Assembly (NCBI RefSeq): GCF_008728515.1
Contig: NC_044995.1
Location: 13,527,104 to 13,591,103, forward strand
From: Papio anubis
Taxonomy: Eukaryota; Chordata; Mammalia; Primates; Cercopithecidae
Reading direction: 5' to 3'
DNA length: 64,000 nucleotides
Under the pieces are notes generated by a model. The model was not told the DNA's origin and did no database searches. It saw only the letters and a list, made by a program, of their open reading frames with translations. Shown here piece after piece: positions 46,401 through 55,804 of this stretch (within the stretch, counting starts at the first letter, position 1; every line of letters begins with the position of its first letter). Made by a program: the position numbers and the translations under genes.

Positions 46401-49400
46401 TCTGACTGGGTTTTGTCCCCCTTTTGACTCTCCACCCTCAACCACGTGCTCTGAATGCCACAGCAGCCCAGGTAGCCTAGCTGAGAGCATACCGGCATTG
46501 GGATTGTCCAGATCCAGTCTCAGATCCCAGAGTGGCTAAGCAACTCGCCCAGGTCACACAGCAGAGAGGAGGCCATGCAGCCTTTCCAAAGCTCAGAACT
46601 TAATGGCTTTTTGTCCAGCTGATTCTTAGGACTATGGGTGTATACTGGGAGGGGAGGGGAGGGGAGTTGAGGGGAGGGGAGGGAAGGGCATAGAGGGAAG
46701 GGGACTGAATATCATGGAAACCTCCAGGGTAGGGTTTTAGAACTAACCCACCCTTCCCCACAGGCAGGCTGTGAATGCCACCGGGCACCTTTCAGACACA
46801 CTTTGGCTGATCCCCATCACATTCCTGACCATCGGCTATGGTGACGTGGTGCCGGGCACCATGTGGGGCAAGATCGTCTGCCTGTGCACTGGAGTCATGG
46901 TGAGTACGGCCCCCTTGGGGACCTGATCCTCATCCCAAACTGGTCATCCTCTGGCCCCAGGAAGCCATGGAGGCAACACAGGCTCTCAGGGACAGCTCCT
47001 GAGAAACTTGAGTGTCTGGGGCGCCCACAGCCCCATTCTCTCTTCAAGACCAAGATACTCACCGGTAATCCCAATATTTTGGGAGACCAAGGTGGGAGGA
47101 TCACTTGAGCCTGAGTTTGACGTTCCAGTGAGCTATGATTGTACCATTGCATTCCAGCCTGGGTGATGGAGTGAGACCCTGTCTCTTTAAAAAATAAAAA
47201 TAAAAAATCAGACCTAGGAATCCAGTCCCTGAGGCCTTGCTCACTCTAGAACCTAGGGCCCAGCCCTTATCCTCCTCAGGGACCCAGGCTCCTGACTTCC
47301 CAGCCCCATTTTCTTTCAGAACCCAGAAATTGTCTCCCAGCCTCCACCAAGGGTGTAGAGTCCAGTTATCAAGTGCATGCCTATGGGGCTAGGCTACCTG
47401 GGTCCAAATCCTGCGGCTGCCACTTCCTGGCTGGGGAGCTCAGGCGAGCCACGTGATCTCTCTGGGCCTCACTTTCCTCCCCTATAAAACGGGGATGCTG
47501 ATGCTAGCATGCTCCTCATGGGCTTGCTGAGATGATTAAATGGGTTCAACTATGGAAAGTGCTTCCAACACTACCCAGCCCACAGGAGGTGCTCGGTAAG
47601 CAGGTCTGGGGGCGCCCAGGCATCCAGCCACCTCCCCACCAGCTCCTGTGCCCTCGAGGATGAGGCAGAGGCTCTGCAGCCTGAGTCAGCCTTTTCCTGA
47701 ACCCCAACATCCACCTCCTTCCCTCCGTAGACCCAGTCACTCAGGTCCTCCCACCCAGCCCTGGCCCCCTCTAGAGACCAGCACCTAATGCCTTGGCCTT
47801 CACCTCCCTACAAGATTGGGTTTCCTTCACCCTCGGGGATCTAAGCCACCAGCAGGAAGCCCAGATGTGGACCCAGGAAAGACATATCCATCCCCTCAGT
47901 CCCTGGGTGCACAGGTGAAGGATGTGGTGACCTTCACTCCCCCAGTGGTGAGTCTTTAGAGCAAGGGAAGAGGGGCAGAGACTCAGTTAGGGAACTGCAG
48001 TGCCGTTCAGGACCTCCTCCTTCACTTGACAAAAGGAGAAACCGAAACCTAGAGAGATAGGGCGATGCGCACTTGAGCTCACAGCCTGCTCCTGGCAGAA
48101 AGGTTCCATGGCACAGTTGAGCCATAATAGCTTACTTTTTTTTTGAGACGGAGTCTCGCTCTGTCACCCTGGCTGGAGTGCAGTAGCACCATCTCGGCTC
48201 ACTCTCAGCTCGACCTCCCGGGTTCATGCTATTCTCCTGCCTCAGCCTCCTGAGTAGCTGGGATTACAGGCGCCCGCCACCACACCCGGCTAATTTGTTG
48301 TGTTTTTAGTAGAGACGGGGTTTCACCATGTTAGCCAGGATGGTTTCGATCTCCTGACCTCGTGATCCACCCACCTGGGCCTCCCAAAGTGCTGGGATTA
48401 CAGGCATGAGCCACCACGCCCGGCCCATAATAGCTTACTTTTACTGAGCACATACTCTGTGCCAGTCTCTGCCCTAAACACTTGCCAGGGGTAACTCATG
48501 AAATCCACCGAGTAACCTTGTTGAGGCCATGCCCATTTCACAGATGAGACACTGAAATACTGAGAGATTAAATAATTGGCTCAGAGCTGGGATTGGAACC
48601 CAGGCAGTCCCCTGGAGCCAGTATTTGTGACTGGAAGTTGTTCTGGGTGATCAAGAGCTGAAACTATAGGGTGGGGGATGCTTCCTAGGACGATTCATTC
48701 TAACTAGGGGACAGGTGAGCAGGTGCCACAAGCAGTCAGGAATCGGCAAGGCCATGAAGGGCCAGGAGCATTGGGAGAAGGAAGGGAGGAGAATGAGTGT
48801 TCGGAGGAAGGTGCTCAGGGAGGGCAGGCAGAATGGAGCCAGGGCTGAGTTGTCTGAGTGAGAGGCGTAGACCTTGGAAGGCCTTGGTAGCCAGGCTGAG
48901 AAGTTCAGGGCAGTGGAAGCCTAGGAGATTAGAGGGGGCCAAGGGGGTTAGGGGAGGATGAGTGGGAGGCTGGAGATGGTCCAGGAGAGAGAGGACAGGG
49001 CTGGAGTTAGGAAGAGGCTGTGGAGGTGGGAGAAGGAGGGACACCCTCCACAATGCAGTGGCCGACCCTGTCAGCAGTGAGGACCCAGAGGCCTGCCCCT
49101 GGCTCAGAACCCAGCCTTCCTCTTGCTCCTCCAGTCATACCCCTAATGCAAGAGGCCATCCTGCGAGTGTGAATACTACACATCAAATTTGGGCTCGTAC
49201 ATAGGCGATTTATGATTCTAGCTCCCCCATTCTGAGCTGGGACCTTGGCTCTCCTCTCTGAGCCTGTTTGCTTGTCTGTCAACTGGGGATATTGTGCTTG
49301 CCTTCTGTGGCTGTTGGGAGGGTTCAAGGAGGGAGTCGGTGGCACAGCCTCATGCCATAGTACCTGTTGTGCCCACAGGGGGTCTGCTGCACAGCCCTGC

Positions 49401-51665
49401 TGGTGGCCGTGGTGGCCCGGAAGCTGGAGTTTAACAAGGCAGAAAAGCACGTGCACAATTTCATGATGGATATCCAGTATACCAAAGAGGTGAGGATGGG
49501 CATATGGCCCCCCATGGCACACCCCTCTTTCAAGAGGCAGGAGTCCAAGCTCCCCCGCTTCCCCTAGGACCCGAGTCCCAGCCCGAGCCCTGCCTTCCCA
49601 GAACCGTAAGGGTCTATCTCCATGGACACTGTGCCACCCACCCCCAGATGAAGGAGTCCGCTGCCCGAGTGCTACAAGAAGCCTGGATGTTCTACAAACA
49701 TACTCGCAGGAAGGAGTCTCGAGCTGCCCGCAGGCATCAGCGCAGGCTGCTGGCTGCCATCAACGCGTGAGGGCGCTTTGTATGCACATGTGTCCATGTG
49801 CACCCATGTCCAAGTCACCTCTCTGCACGGCTTGTGTGTGTGCGTGTCCATGCCCGTCCAGGTCAGGACACCCAGGTGTGGTCTCACTCAACAGCTTGTC
49901 CACCTGGATCTGACCATGCATGACTCTGTGTGTCTGTGCTGGTTTGTCTTTGCATATCTTGGCGTGTCTGTGGACCTGGGTACCTGGGTTTCTACTGGGG
50001 ATGGGGGCTCATGGGGATGTGCGGTGCAGTCATCCCCTCCCACTCTTTCAGCTCTTTGACAACGTTTTGTCTTTGTTTTGTTGCTTCATGTGCCTCTCCT
50101 CCCTTCATTCCACCCCTGAGCTACAGCCACATTCAGGGACCAGGCTTGTAAAATTGACTCCCCACTTCTTCCCACAGGTTCCGCCAGGTGCGGCTAAAAC
50201 ACCGGAAGCTCCAGGAACAAGTGAACTCCATGGTGGACATCTCCAAGGTACTAGGATCCCATGGGAGGATGTCTGGAAGAAGGGGGAGGTTGGGGCCACA
50301 GGGAGGGAAATCTGGCTCTAGAACAGGGAAATTTGGCAGGAGCCTGGCACACACAGGCTGTCAGTAAAGGTCTGTGGTTGAATGAAGGAAGGAAGGAAGG
50401 AATGAATGATGCAACACAGAGCTTCTTACATTCATGCAAGGAACAGATCCCTTACAAACTGAAAAAAAAAAAAAATTGCACAAAGAACCCCAGTGTTTGG
50501 TTTCAAATTATTTTTATTGTTAAGTTACTTACATGTGGACAGATATAAAATTCCTTCCAACTACAACTCATACAATAAAACCAAAGCAAATTTACAAACC
50601 AAGCCCATAGATGGCAAAACCAATACAATTAAAATGAACAACACTGACAAGGACACAGGTGACATTGTTTCCGTAAAACTCAATCTCTGCTGCTCTTGTG
50701 GAGGGGTGCTCAGGGCCACAGGGACTTCCATGGAAGTTTGCCTGGCCAAGGCGTGACTCAGCTACCCGCCCCCTTCTGCTGAGACCACTTGATTTTGCCG
50801 GTGCTCAGGGACAGTGATGTCACAACACCCCCTTGGCCTGGCTCACAGCATCTTCTGCTTATCCGGTGGCCTTTGCTTTTTCTCGTTAGCCCATGGCAGT
50901 TCAAACAGTGGCCCCTGGCACCAATGCCATGGTAAGCACGGTCACAGATGCAGGCCCCAAAACTGCATGGCAGGTCTCAGTGAGGAGGCGGTGGCCCAGA
51001 TCGGCAGGAATTGGCAGGCGGTAATTTCTGAAGGTTATCAAGCCAAAAACACAGAATTCAAGAATTTCCACAGAAAACCCACAAACCCTCAGGGATCAAG
51101 CAAGCTGTGAATCCTAGCCAGAGAGAGTAGTAAAAGACTATGTGGATTTGGAAGTCAGGCACTATCCATGCTATAAATATTTAATGAGCACCTACTATGT
51201 TCTAGGTCTTACTTCAGGAGCTGCTTTGGGCATGTCATTTAACGGTTCCATGCCTGTTTCCTCAGCTATAAGATGGGAACAGGATTCCCATTCCCAGTGG
51301 CTTTTAGGAGGATTTTAAACCATACAGGGAAACACCTGGGCAGGTAGCTGGGAAGTGGTACATGGTAACAGTTATTATTGAGGATAATCCTCAGAGGACC
51401 ACAAGGATGTAGTCAATATTGGTTCCACTGCCTTACGCTATGGAGCAGGCAGGGGTCGACCCCACCCCCCTGACACCTCCGATCCTCTCCTCCCGTCCAG
51501 ATGCACATGATCCTGTATGACCTGCAGCAGAATCTGAGCAGCTCACACCGGGCCCTAGAGAAGCAGATTGACACGCTGGCGGGGAAGCTGGACACCCTGA
51601 CTGAGCTGCTTAGCACTGCCCTGGGGCCGAGGCAGCTTCCAGAACCCAGCCAGCAGTCCACGTAG
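37305..51665 (+). CDS. KCNN4: KCNN4, KCa3.1/SK4 intermediate-conductance Ca2+-activated K+ channel (whole coding span, 8 coding exons)
   Basis: Join 37305-37463, 41369-41464, 43324-43751, 46764-46899, 49379-49489, 49648-49766, 50178-50247 and 51501-51665 gives 427 residues, exactly the human length, with all introns GT-AG. The product is a tetrameric plasma-membrane K+ channel opened by Ca2+ through constitutively bound calmodulin; it sets volume and membrane potential in red cells, T cells, epithelia and vascular endothelium. Visible landmarks: basic R15-K16-R17 near the N terminus, six membrane segments between about 25 and 290, selectivity filter GYGD at 252-255, T250 and V275 (the TRAM-34 contact residues), the calmodulin-binding stretch about 311-373 with R352 (mutated to His in Gardos-type xerocytosis) and H358 (the regulatory phospho-histidine), then a heptad-like coiled coil in exon 8. 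The start has a perfect GCCATGG context. The stop is three bases before a splice donor, so it should not trigger decay. It is downstream of LYPD5 on the same strand but too far away for shared transcription. Confidence 0.98.
37490..38030 (+). repeat. 37-bp G-rich minisatellite, KCNN4 intron 1
   Basis: About 14 imperfect units of 'gggtctgagggaggaggggc' plus 'tgggggtcaggactcct', starting about 30 bases after the exon 1 donor. A degenerate pair of related units is at 38480-38545. Confidence 0.95.
39279..39388 (-). mobile_element. Alu monomer (FLAM-like), KCNN4 intron 1
   Basis: Single arm, 'gagatgggatcttgctttgt' onward. Confidence 0.82.
39559..39757 (+). repeat. 116-bp tandem duplication, KCNN4 intron 1
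   Basis: 'atccaaaagcaccaggtggg' occurs at 39559 and 39675 followed by the same text ('gaggagggatggcgagaggt'); the second copy is shorter. Confidence 0.9.
40887..41188 (-). mobile_element. Alu, KCNN4 intron 1
   Basis: Perfect target repeats CCAGATGATGGT; (TTTG/CTTG) tail; ends 180 bases before exon 2. Confidence 0.94.
41369..41464 (+). CDS. KCNN4: KCNN4 coding exon 2 (S2)
   Basis: 32 codons, WALYVFLVKCMISISTF to AFHAKEVQ; acceptor CTGACAG|TG, donor CAG|GTAGGG. The hydrophobic run is the second membrane segment. Confidence 0.97.
41850..42129 (-). mobile_element. Alu, KCNN4 intron 2
   Basis: 'aggtgcccactcct' and 'gggtgcccactcct' flank it. Confidence 0.92.
42310..42430 (+). repeat. MIR fragment
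   Basis: 'cagtgcctggcacatacgag' and 'taaaatggggat'. Confidence 0.7.
42440..42620 (+). repeat. MIR fragment
   Basis: 'cctcagtttccatatctata' then 'aaatggtggcaataataa', directly after another MIR. Confidence 0.7.
42650..42935 (-). mobile_element. Alu, 5' truncated, KCNN4 intron 2
   Basis: Ends at 'gggattacaggcgta' without the terminal 20 bases. Confidence 0.92.
43040..43115 (+). repeat. L2 3' end fragment
   Basis: 'acaatgccaggcacacagtc' and 'gcactcagtcagtgttc'. Confidence 0.6.
43324..43751 (+). CDS. KCNN4: KCNN4 coding exon 3 (S3, S4, S5)
   Basis: 428 bases, LFMTDNGLRDWRVAL to WVLSVAER (last codon split after two bases); acceptor CCCGCAG|CT, donor GAGAG|GTGAGG. Very GC- and CpG-rich. The S4 region (YLVPRAVLLRS) has few positive charges, in keeping with a voltage-insensitive channel. 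Confidence 0.97.
43856..43898. repeat. 43-bp near-perfect palindrome, KCNN4 intron 3
   Basis: Left arm GGTCAAAGTGTGAACT and right arm AGTTCACACTTTGACC are exact reverse complements; the 11 bases between (CTTTGTCAAAA) also fold, with one mismatch. Confidence 0.95.
44354..44523 (+). mobile_element. MER5A (hAT-Charlie) element
   Basis: Begins CAGTGGTTTTCAAAGTGTGG, has 'agcatcacctgggaacttg' and 'aagccctccaggtgatt', and ends 'ggttgagaacctctg'. Confidence 0.8.
44575..44645 (+). repeat. MIR fragment
   Basis: 'tgagcctcagtttcctcatc' plus 'tgaaaaatgag'. Confidence 0.6.
44663..44935 (-). mobile_element. Alu, KCNN4 intron 3
   Basis: Short deletion near the 5' end ('gggatgaccgtgcccgg'). Confidence 0.92.
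44947..45248 (-). mobile_element. AluY-like, KCNN4 intron 3
   Basis: Target repeats CTCTGTCATGATTTT. Confidence 0.94.
45315..45614 (+). mobile_element. AluYR (Old World monkey lineage), KCNN4 intron 3
   Basis: 'aaactagccgggcgaggtgg'; flanks GAAATTGGTCA / GAAATTGATCA. Confidence 0.95.
45942..46239 (+). mobile_element. AluYR (Old World monkey lineage), KCNN4 intron 3
   Basis: 'gagctgagatctggccactg'; target repeats GTCTCCTTCTG. Confidence 0.95.
46648..46690 (+). repeat. GGGGA repeat before KCNN4 exon 4
   Basis: Six G-runs of four in 'ggggaggggagggga' blocks, ending about 75 bases upstream of the pore exon acceptor. Confidence 0.85.
46764..46899 (+). CDS. KCNN4: KCNN4 coding exon 4 (pore helix, selectivity filter, start of S6)
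   Basis: Completes R228, then QAVNATGHLSDTLW, the pore loop ITFLTIGYGDVVPG and the first part of S6 to M273; acceptor CCCCACAG|GC, donor ATG|GTGAGT. Confidence 0.98.
47053..47208 (+). mobile_element. Alu with deleted middle, KCNN4 intron 4
   Basis: Left-arm start joined directly to the right-arm end. Confidence 0.85.
47370..47600 (+). repeat. MIR, nearly full length
   Basis: 'ctacctgggtccaaatcctg', 'ctgggcctcactttcctccc', 'gagatgattaaatggg' and a final 'aggtgctcggtaa'. Confidence 0.8.
48138..48425 (-). mobile_element. AluY-like, KCNN4 intron 4
   Basis: Perfect 18-bp target repeats CCATAATAGCTTACTTTT. Confidence 0.95.
48430..48610 (-). repeat. MIR
   Basis: 'ttactgagcacatactctgt', 'cccatttcacagatgaga' and 'gctgggattggaacccaggc'. 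Confidence 0.8.
48620..49370 (+). other. KCNN4 intron 4, distal part
   Basis: Unique sequence without recognised repeats or exons. Confidence 0.5.
49379..49489 (+). CDS. KCNN4: KCNN4 coding exon 5 (end of S6, gate linker)
   Basis: 37 codons from GVCCTALLVAVVARK to DIQYTKE; acceptor GCCCACAG|GG, donor GAG|GTGAGG. Contains V275 and the linker from S6 to the calmodulin-binding region. Confidence 0.97.
49648..49766 (+). CDS. KCNN4: KCNN4 coding exon 6 (calmodulin-binding region, first part)
   Basis: MKESAARVLQEAWMFYKHTR onward to AAIN plus two bases of the Ala codon; acceptor CACCCCCAG|AT, donor AACGC|GTGAGG. R334 and R343 stand where I recall His and Lys in human. Confidence 0.97.
50178..50247 (+). 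CDS. KCNN4: KCNN4 coding exon 7 (calmodulin-binding region, second part)
   Basis: FRQVRLKHRKLQEQVNSM and VDISK. R352 and H358 are retained; Q362 stands where I recall Arg in human. Acceptor TCCCACAG|GT, donor AAG|GTACTA. Confidence 0.97.
50320..50400 (+). repeat. L2 3' end fragment with (GGAA) tail
   Basis: 'ggctgtcagtaaaggtctgt' then 'gaatgaaggaaggaagg'. Confidence 0.5.
50440..51115 (-). other. mRNA-3'-end-like segment antisense in KCNN4 intron 7
   Basis: The minus strand holds AATAAA (TTTATT at 50513-50518), U-rich 3' UTR-like text and a 62-codon open frame (50561-50749). The neighbouring homopolymer is A on the plus strand, not T, so this is not a standard retrocopy tail. Gene of origin not recognised. 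Confidence 0.3.
51165..51390 (+). repeat. MIR-related fragment, KCNN4 intron 7
   Basis: 'cctgtttcctcagctataag' then 'atgggaac'. Confidence 0.6.
51501..51665 (+). CDS. KCNN4: KCNN4 coding exon 8 (C-terminal coiled coil, stop)
   Basis: MHMILYDLQQNLSSSHRALE through the leucine-spaced assembly helix to EPSQQST-TAG. The last residue is Thr where I recall Lys in human. The exon continues as CTG and then a donor GTGAGG at 51669. Confidence 0.97.
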   Translation: MHMILYDLQQNLSSSHRALEKQIDTLAGKLDTLTELLSTALGPRQLPEPSQQST

Positions 51666-51899
51666 CTGGTGAGGGGGCTGGGACTTGGGCAGGAAGGCAT
51701 CCCGGAGGAAGGGTTCCTGTGGCCAGCACCCTCTGTGGCCAAGGGGGCAGGGGATGGCTGGGAGACACGGCCACCTTTTCTCGTCAGCTCTGGCACTGTC
51801 TGGAGGAAAGGACTCAGTTCAGGGCTGGATTGGCAGTGAAGGAAGATGGTGTTCCCTCTCCCCTTCACTGACCCTTGATGCCCTTCTCCCTCTTTGCTT

Positions 51900-51901
<2 letters not shown>

Positions 51902-51936
<35 letters not shown>
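51902..51936 (+). repeat. (TC)n microsatellite, KCNN4 3' UTR intron
   Basis: About 17 uninterrupted TC dinucleotides. Confidence 0.95.
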
Positions 51937-51938
<2 letters not shown>

Positions 51939-52142
51939 GTCCTGGGCACATTCTCTGGCTCTGTCCACTCAATGTGTCTGTCTAAATGCCCTCCTGCACC
52001 CTGGCCTCGGGGCCCAGAAACACCTACCCCCTGCCTCCCACCTCTGCTCAGCAGGTTCTGTCTGCACCTCGGTGTGTCCCACTCTCACTCTCCCTCTCCC
52101 TCTTCCTGACCTGCCTCTCCATCAGTCTCTCCGTCTCTCCAG

Positions 52143-52690
52143 GACCCACGGAGGAACCAGGCTACTTTCCCCAGGACTGAGGTGATGTACGTCGTCTCTG
52201 CCACTCCTGCCCTGGCCCCGAACAAAGCACCTCAAGTGCAAGGACCAAAGGGGGCCCCAGCTTGGAGTGGGTTGGCTTGTGATGGCTGCTGGAGAGGACG
52301 CTGGCTAAAGTGGGGAGGCCTTGGCCCACCTGAGGCCCCAGGTGGGAACATGGTCACCCCCACTCTGCATACCCTCATCAAAATCACTATGCTGCTATGG
52401 ACGACCTCCAGCTCAGTCACAAGCGGAGGCGCCTGGAGGCCGGACTCCTGGGTCCCTGGGGAAGAGGGTACTAGGGGCCTGGATCCAGGATTCTGGGAGG
52501 CTTCAGTTACCGCTGGCCGAGCTGAAGAACTAGGTATGAGGCTGGGGCGGGTAGGAGGTGGCGCCCCCTGGCGGGACAACAAAGAGGACACCATTTTTCC
52601 AGAGCTGCAGAGAGCACTTGGTGGGGAGGAAGAAGTGTAACTCACCAGCCTCTGCTCTGATCTTTGTAATAAATGTTAAAGCCAGAAGTT
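52143..52690 (+). other. KCNN4: KCNN4 non-coding 3' exon (3' UTR)
   Basis: A donor follows the stop by three bases (51668|GTGAGG), and a pyrimidine-rich acceptor CCGTCTCTCCAG ends at 52142. Human KCNN4 has the same arrangement of a ninth, non-coding exon. The end is set by AATAAA at 52668; the exact cleavage base is inferred. Confidence 0.8.
52668..52673 (+). terminator. KCNN4: KCNN4 polyadenylation signal AATAAA
   Basis: Canonical hexamer in TTTGTAATAAATG, at the end of the predicted non-coding exon and the only one at the expected distance. Confidence 0.85.
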
Positions 52691-52844
52691 GCCATTTTTC
52701 TCTAAACATATCTACACTCCTCACTGGCAGACCATCCAGTGGAAGACTGCTGCCCTGTTTGAACCTGTCTCAGAGGCCTCCTCCTCTAAGTGCCCTCTCA
52801 GGTCTGTAGGCTGGGCAGTCCTCAGCAAACCCCTGCCCAGATCT

Positions 52845-53058
52845 GAGGCAAAGAGCAATGGCTTTGAACTCAGACAGATCAGGTTCCAAATCCTGATTCT
52901 GCCATCCACTGGCTGTGTGACCTCGGGTAAGTGGCTTCACCTCTGAACAGTTTACCTCACCTGTAAAATGGGACTGTCTCCCCATGGGACTGCTGTGAAG
53001 ATTAAAACATGGAGTAGCCCAGAGGCATTTAGTAGGAACCAAATATGTGAGAAAGAAT
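52845..53058 (+). repeat. MIR, nearly full length
   Basis: 'gattctgccatccactggct', 'gtgtgacctcgggtaagt' and 'cctgtaaaatgggac'. Cut by an Alu. Confidence 0.85.
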
Positions 53059-53059
53059 C

Positions 53060-53350
53060 TTTTTTTTTTTTGAGATGGAGCCTCGCTCTGTCACCCAGGC
53101 TCCAGTGCAATGGCACAATCTCGGTTCACTTCAACCTCTGCCTCCTGAGTTCAAGCGATTCTCCTGCCTTACCCCTAAGTAGCTGGGATTACAGGCACCT
53201 GCCACCATGCCTGGCTAATTTTTGTATTTTTAGTAGAGATGGGGTTTCACTATGTTGCAGAGGCTGGTCTTGAACTCCTGGGCTCAAGCAATCTGCCCAC
53301 CTCGGCCTCCCAAAATGCTGGGATTATAAGCATGAGCCACTGTCCCTAGC
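53060..53350 (-). mobile_element. Alu (S-like)
   Basis: Poly-T to 'ccactgtccctagcc', inserted at a MIR end. Confidence 0.92.
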
Positions 53351-53589
53351 CAAGAATCATTATTATTGTTTTTGATTTTCACACACAATGTGCGGCTGCC
53401 CTTTTTCTGATCTTTTGTTGCTTTTCTCCCTCTATTCATGCCTTACCAGAATCTAGCTGACAACTCACCCATCAAGAGACTAACAGAAGCCCCAAACTTC
53501 CCCAAACCACCCACATACCCATTTCACATCCGCTGAAGAGAGGATGTGAAAGGGAAGGGGGCAAAGGAGGGGGCTGGCACTTCCAGAGG

Positions 53590-53700
53590 CCCTACTGTGT
53601 GCCCTGCTCTGTTTGTAAGTCACCATAACCATTCCCCTGACCCTCCTTACCCCACTGCATAGATACAGAAACTGAGGTTTCAAGAGGAGCCAGGCCTCCC
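53590..53700 (-). repeat. MIR fragment
   Basis: 'tactgtgtgccctgctctgt' and 'agatacagaaactgaggttt'. Confidence 0.6.
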
Positions 53701-54310
53701 CTCAGGCCCCCAGCCGGAAGCTAGGAATCCAGGCTGCAGAGCCCAGATTCACACCCATCCCGCCCCACTGCCAAGGTGAGTCAGAGGCAGAGTGGCCTTG
53801 GGCCACAAACCCAGGACTGACTTCCCGCCACAACTTCATTCCAGCTTGAGGGGCTGATTCATTCTTGCTTCCCTCCTCTTGAGGGGAAGATCAGGCTGCG
53901 AGTCATCCTTTTCTGCTGAGCTATCTTTGGATTTCCCTTAAAGTCCACAGCCAGCCTCGCCCCTTCATCCCTGAGAGCTAAATTGGAGCCTCCGCCACGA
54001 ACTGCCCTTCCTCTGGAGGCCAGCCCACCTGGGGAGTAAAGGCAGGGACTCAGGAAAGGAACTGGATGAGACCTCCAGATAGTGCTGACACCCTTCCCCT
54101 GCAAGAAGCCCTCCTGGCAGTGTTGCCAAAGCCCCTGCCAAACTCATTCTTCTGGGACCTCTCTTTCCTTGCCTCCACTCCCTTGTAGCTGGCAAACTCC
54201 TTCCTATGCCTCCTTTAGGCCTCAGCTAATATGTCCCCTCCTCAGGAGGCCCGGTCTGACACTCCTATAGCCTCATAAACCTATCCCTATCACAATAATA
54301 ACATTAGGTC
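53700..54310. other. Intergenic unique DNA downstream of KCNN4
   Basis: No gene or repeat seen. Confidence 0.5.
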
Positions 54311-54313
54311 TGG

Positions 54314-54602
54314 CCAGGCGTGGTGGCTCACGCTTGTAATTCCAGCACTTTGGGAGGCCGAGGTGGGCAGATCTACATGAGGCCAGGAGTTGGAGACCAG
54401 CCTGGCCAAAATGGTGCAACCCTGTCTATACTGAAAATACAAAAATTAGCTGGGCGTGGTGCGTGACTGTAATCCCAGCTACTTGGGAGTCTGAGGCAGG
54501 AGATTCACTTGAACCCAGGAGGCGGTGTTTGCTGTGAGCCGAGCTCGTGCTACTGCACTCCAGTCTGGGTAACAGAGCAAGACTCCATCTCAAACAACAA
54601 CA
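54314..54602 (+). mobile_element. Alu (S-like)
   Basis: GGCCAGG start, (CAA) tail. Confidence 0.92.
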
Positions 54603-54760
54603 AATTAGCCAGTGTGGGGGCACACACCTGTGGTCCCAGCTACTTGGGAAGGTAAGGTGGGAGGATCACTTGAGGAGGCTGGGAAGTCAAGGCTGCAGTG
54701 AGCTGTGATCGTGCCACTGCACTCCAGCCTGGGTGACAAAGTGAGACCCTGTCTCAAGTG
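54603..54760 (+). mobile_element. Right Alu monomer (FRAM-like)
   Basis: Single right arm, (AAT)n tail. Confidence 0.82.
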
Positions 54761-54762
54761 AT

Positions 54763-54799
54763 AATAATAATAGTAATAATAATAATAATAATAATAATG
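54763..54799 (+). repeat. (AAT)n microsatellite
   Basis: About 12 AAT units on the tail of an Alu monomer. Confidence 0.9.
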
Positions 54800-54965
54800 G
54801 GTCAAGCACCACACTAAGCCCTTTTAATAAGTGATCTCACAAAAGGAGGCAAGGTAGGCACTGTTGGTCCCATTTTACAGATGAGGTAACTGCCCAAAGC
54901 CACAGCAAAGCAGTTTGAAGCCAGGCTATTACCCAGGCAGCCTGGCCCCAGAGCCCCAGCACTTA
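54800..54965 (-). repeat. MIR fragment
   Basis: 'cccattttacagatgaggta' and 'cagcctggccccagagcccc'. Confidence 0.7.
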
Positions 54966-55631
54966 GCCACCTGGCCCATTCAGACACTCAGGAGATCACC
55001 ACATTCTATTTTCATTTTTGTTCACGATGTCTTCAACACCAAGGGCCTGGCGTAGACAGGGCCTCAGTGAATGTCATTAAACGAACCCTCTGAATGCCTG
55101 GGATGGCCTGAAGTCATCCTATGTTGGTTTCAGCTGAGGCAAGGTCAGAACCAGTGAGAAGGGGTTTTTGACCAAGAACCCAGGAGAACATACACGAGAT
55201 CCTGTGTTCTGAATTATCTTGGATCTGCCCTGGGCCACCTGCCCTCATTCTCCACTGTGGGGATCAGGCCTGGATGCCCCCACTTTTGGCAGGTTTTGCA
55301 CCCCCCTCACCAAATCAACACTTCCTGAAGGCCCTGAGCCAGGAGCTGGGCTGCAAACATGAATCAGAGGGCTCTGTCCTCCAGAGGCTCAGTCTCATGG
55401 TGATTTTGGCTCCTTCCCTCTCCTATTTCTGTTCTGCCTGCACTCCTGTGAGGACTGGGTGGGAGAAAGGAGGTCCAGAGAGGGGCAGGGGCTTTCCTAG
55501 GGTCAAACAGCCAGTCACGGGCCTTTCCCCTTCATGAATCCCCCAACTGCCCCTGAGGACCTTTCTAACACCCACACCCTTCCCATTACCTCCCACTGCC
55601 CTCCTGTCAAAGTCTAGCTCTGAGTCCAGCT

Positions 55632-55803
55632 GCTTTTTTTTTTTTTTTTTTTTTAAGAGACAGAGTCTTGCTCTGTCACCCAGGGTGGAGTACAGTGGTA
55701 CAACTGTAGCTCACTGCAGCCTTGAATTCCTGCACTCAAGTGATCCTCCCGCCTCAGCCTCCCAAGCAGCTGGGACTACAGGTGTGCGCCACCATGCTTG
55801 GCC
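55632..55803 (-). mobile_element. Right Alu monomer (FRAM-like)
   Basis: Poly-T then one arm only. Confidence 0.82.
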
Positions 55804-55804
55804 C

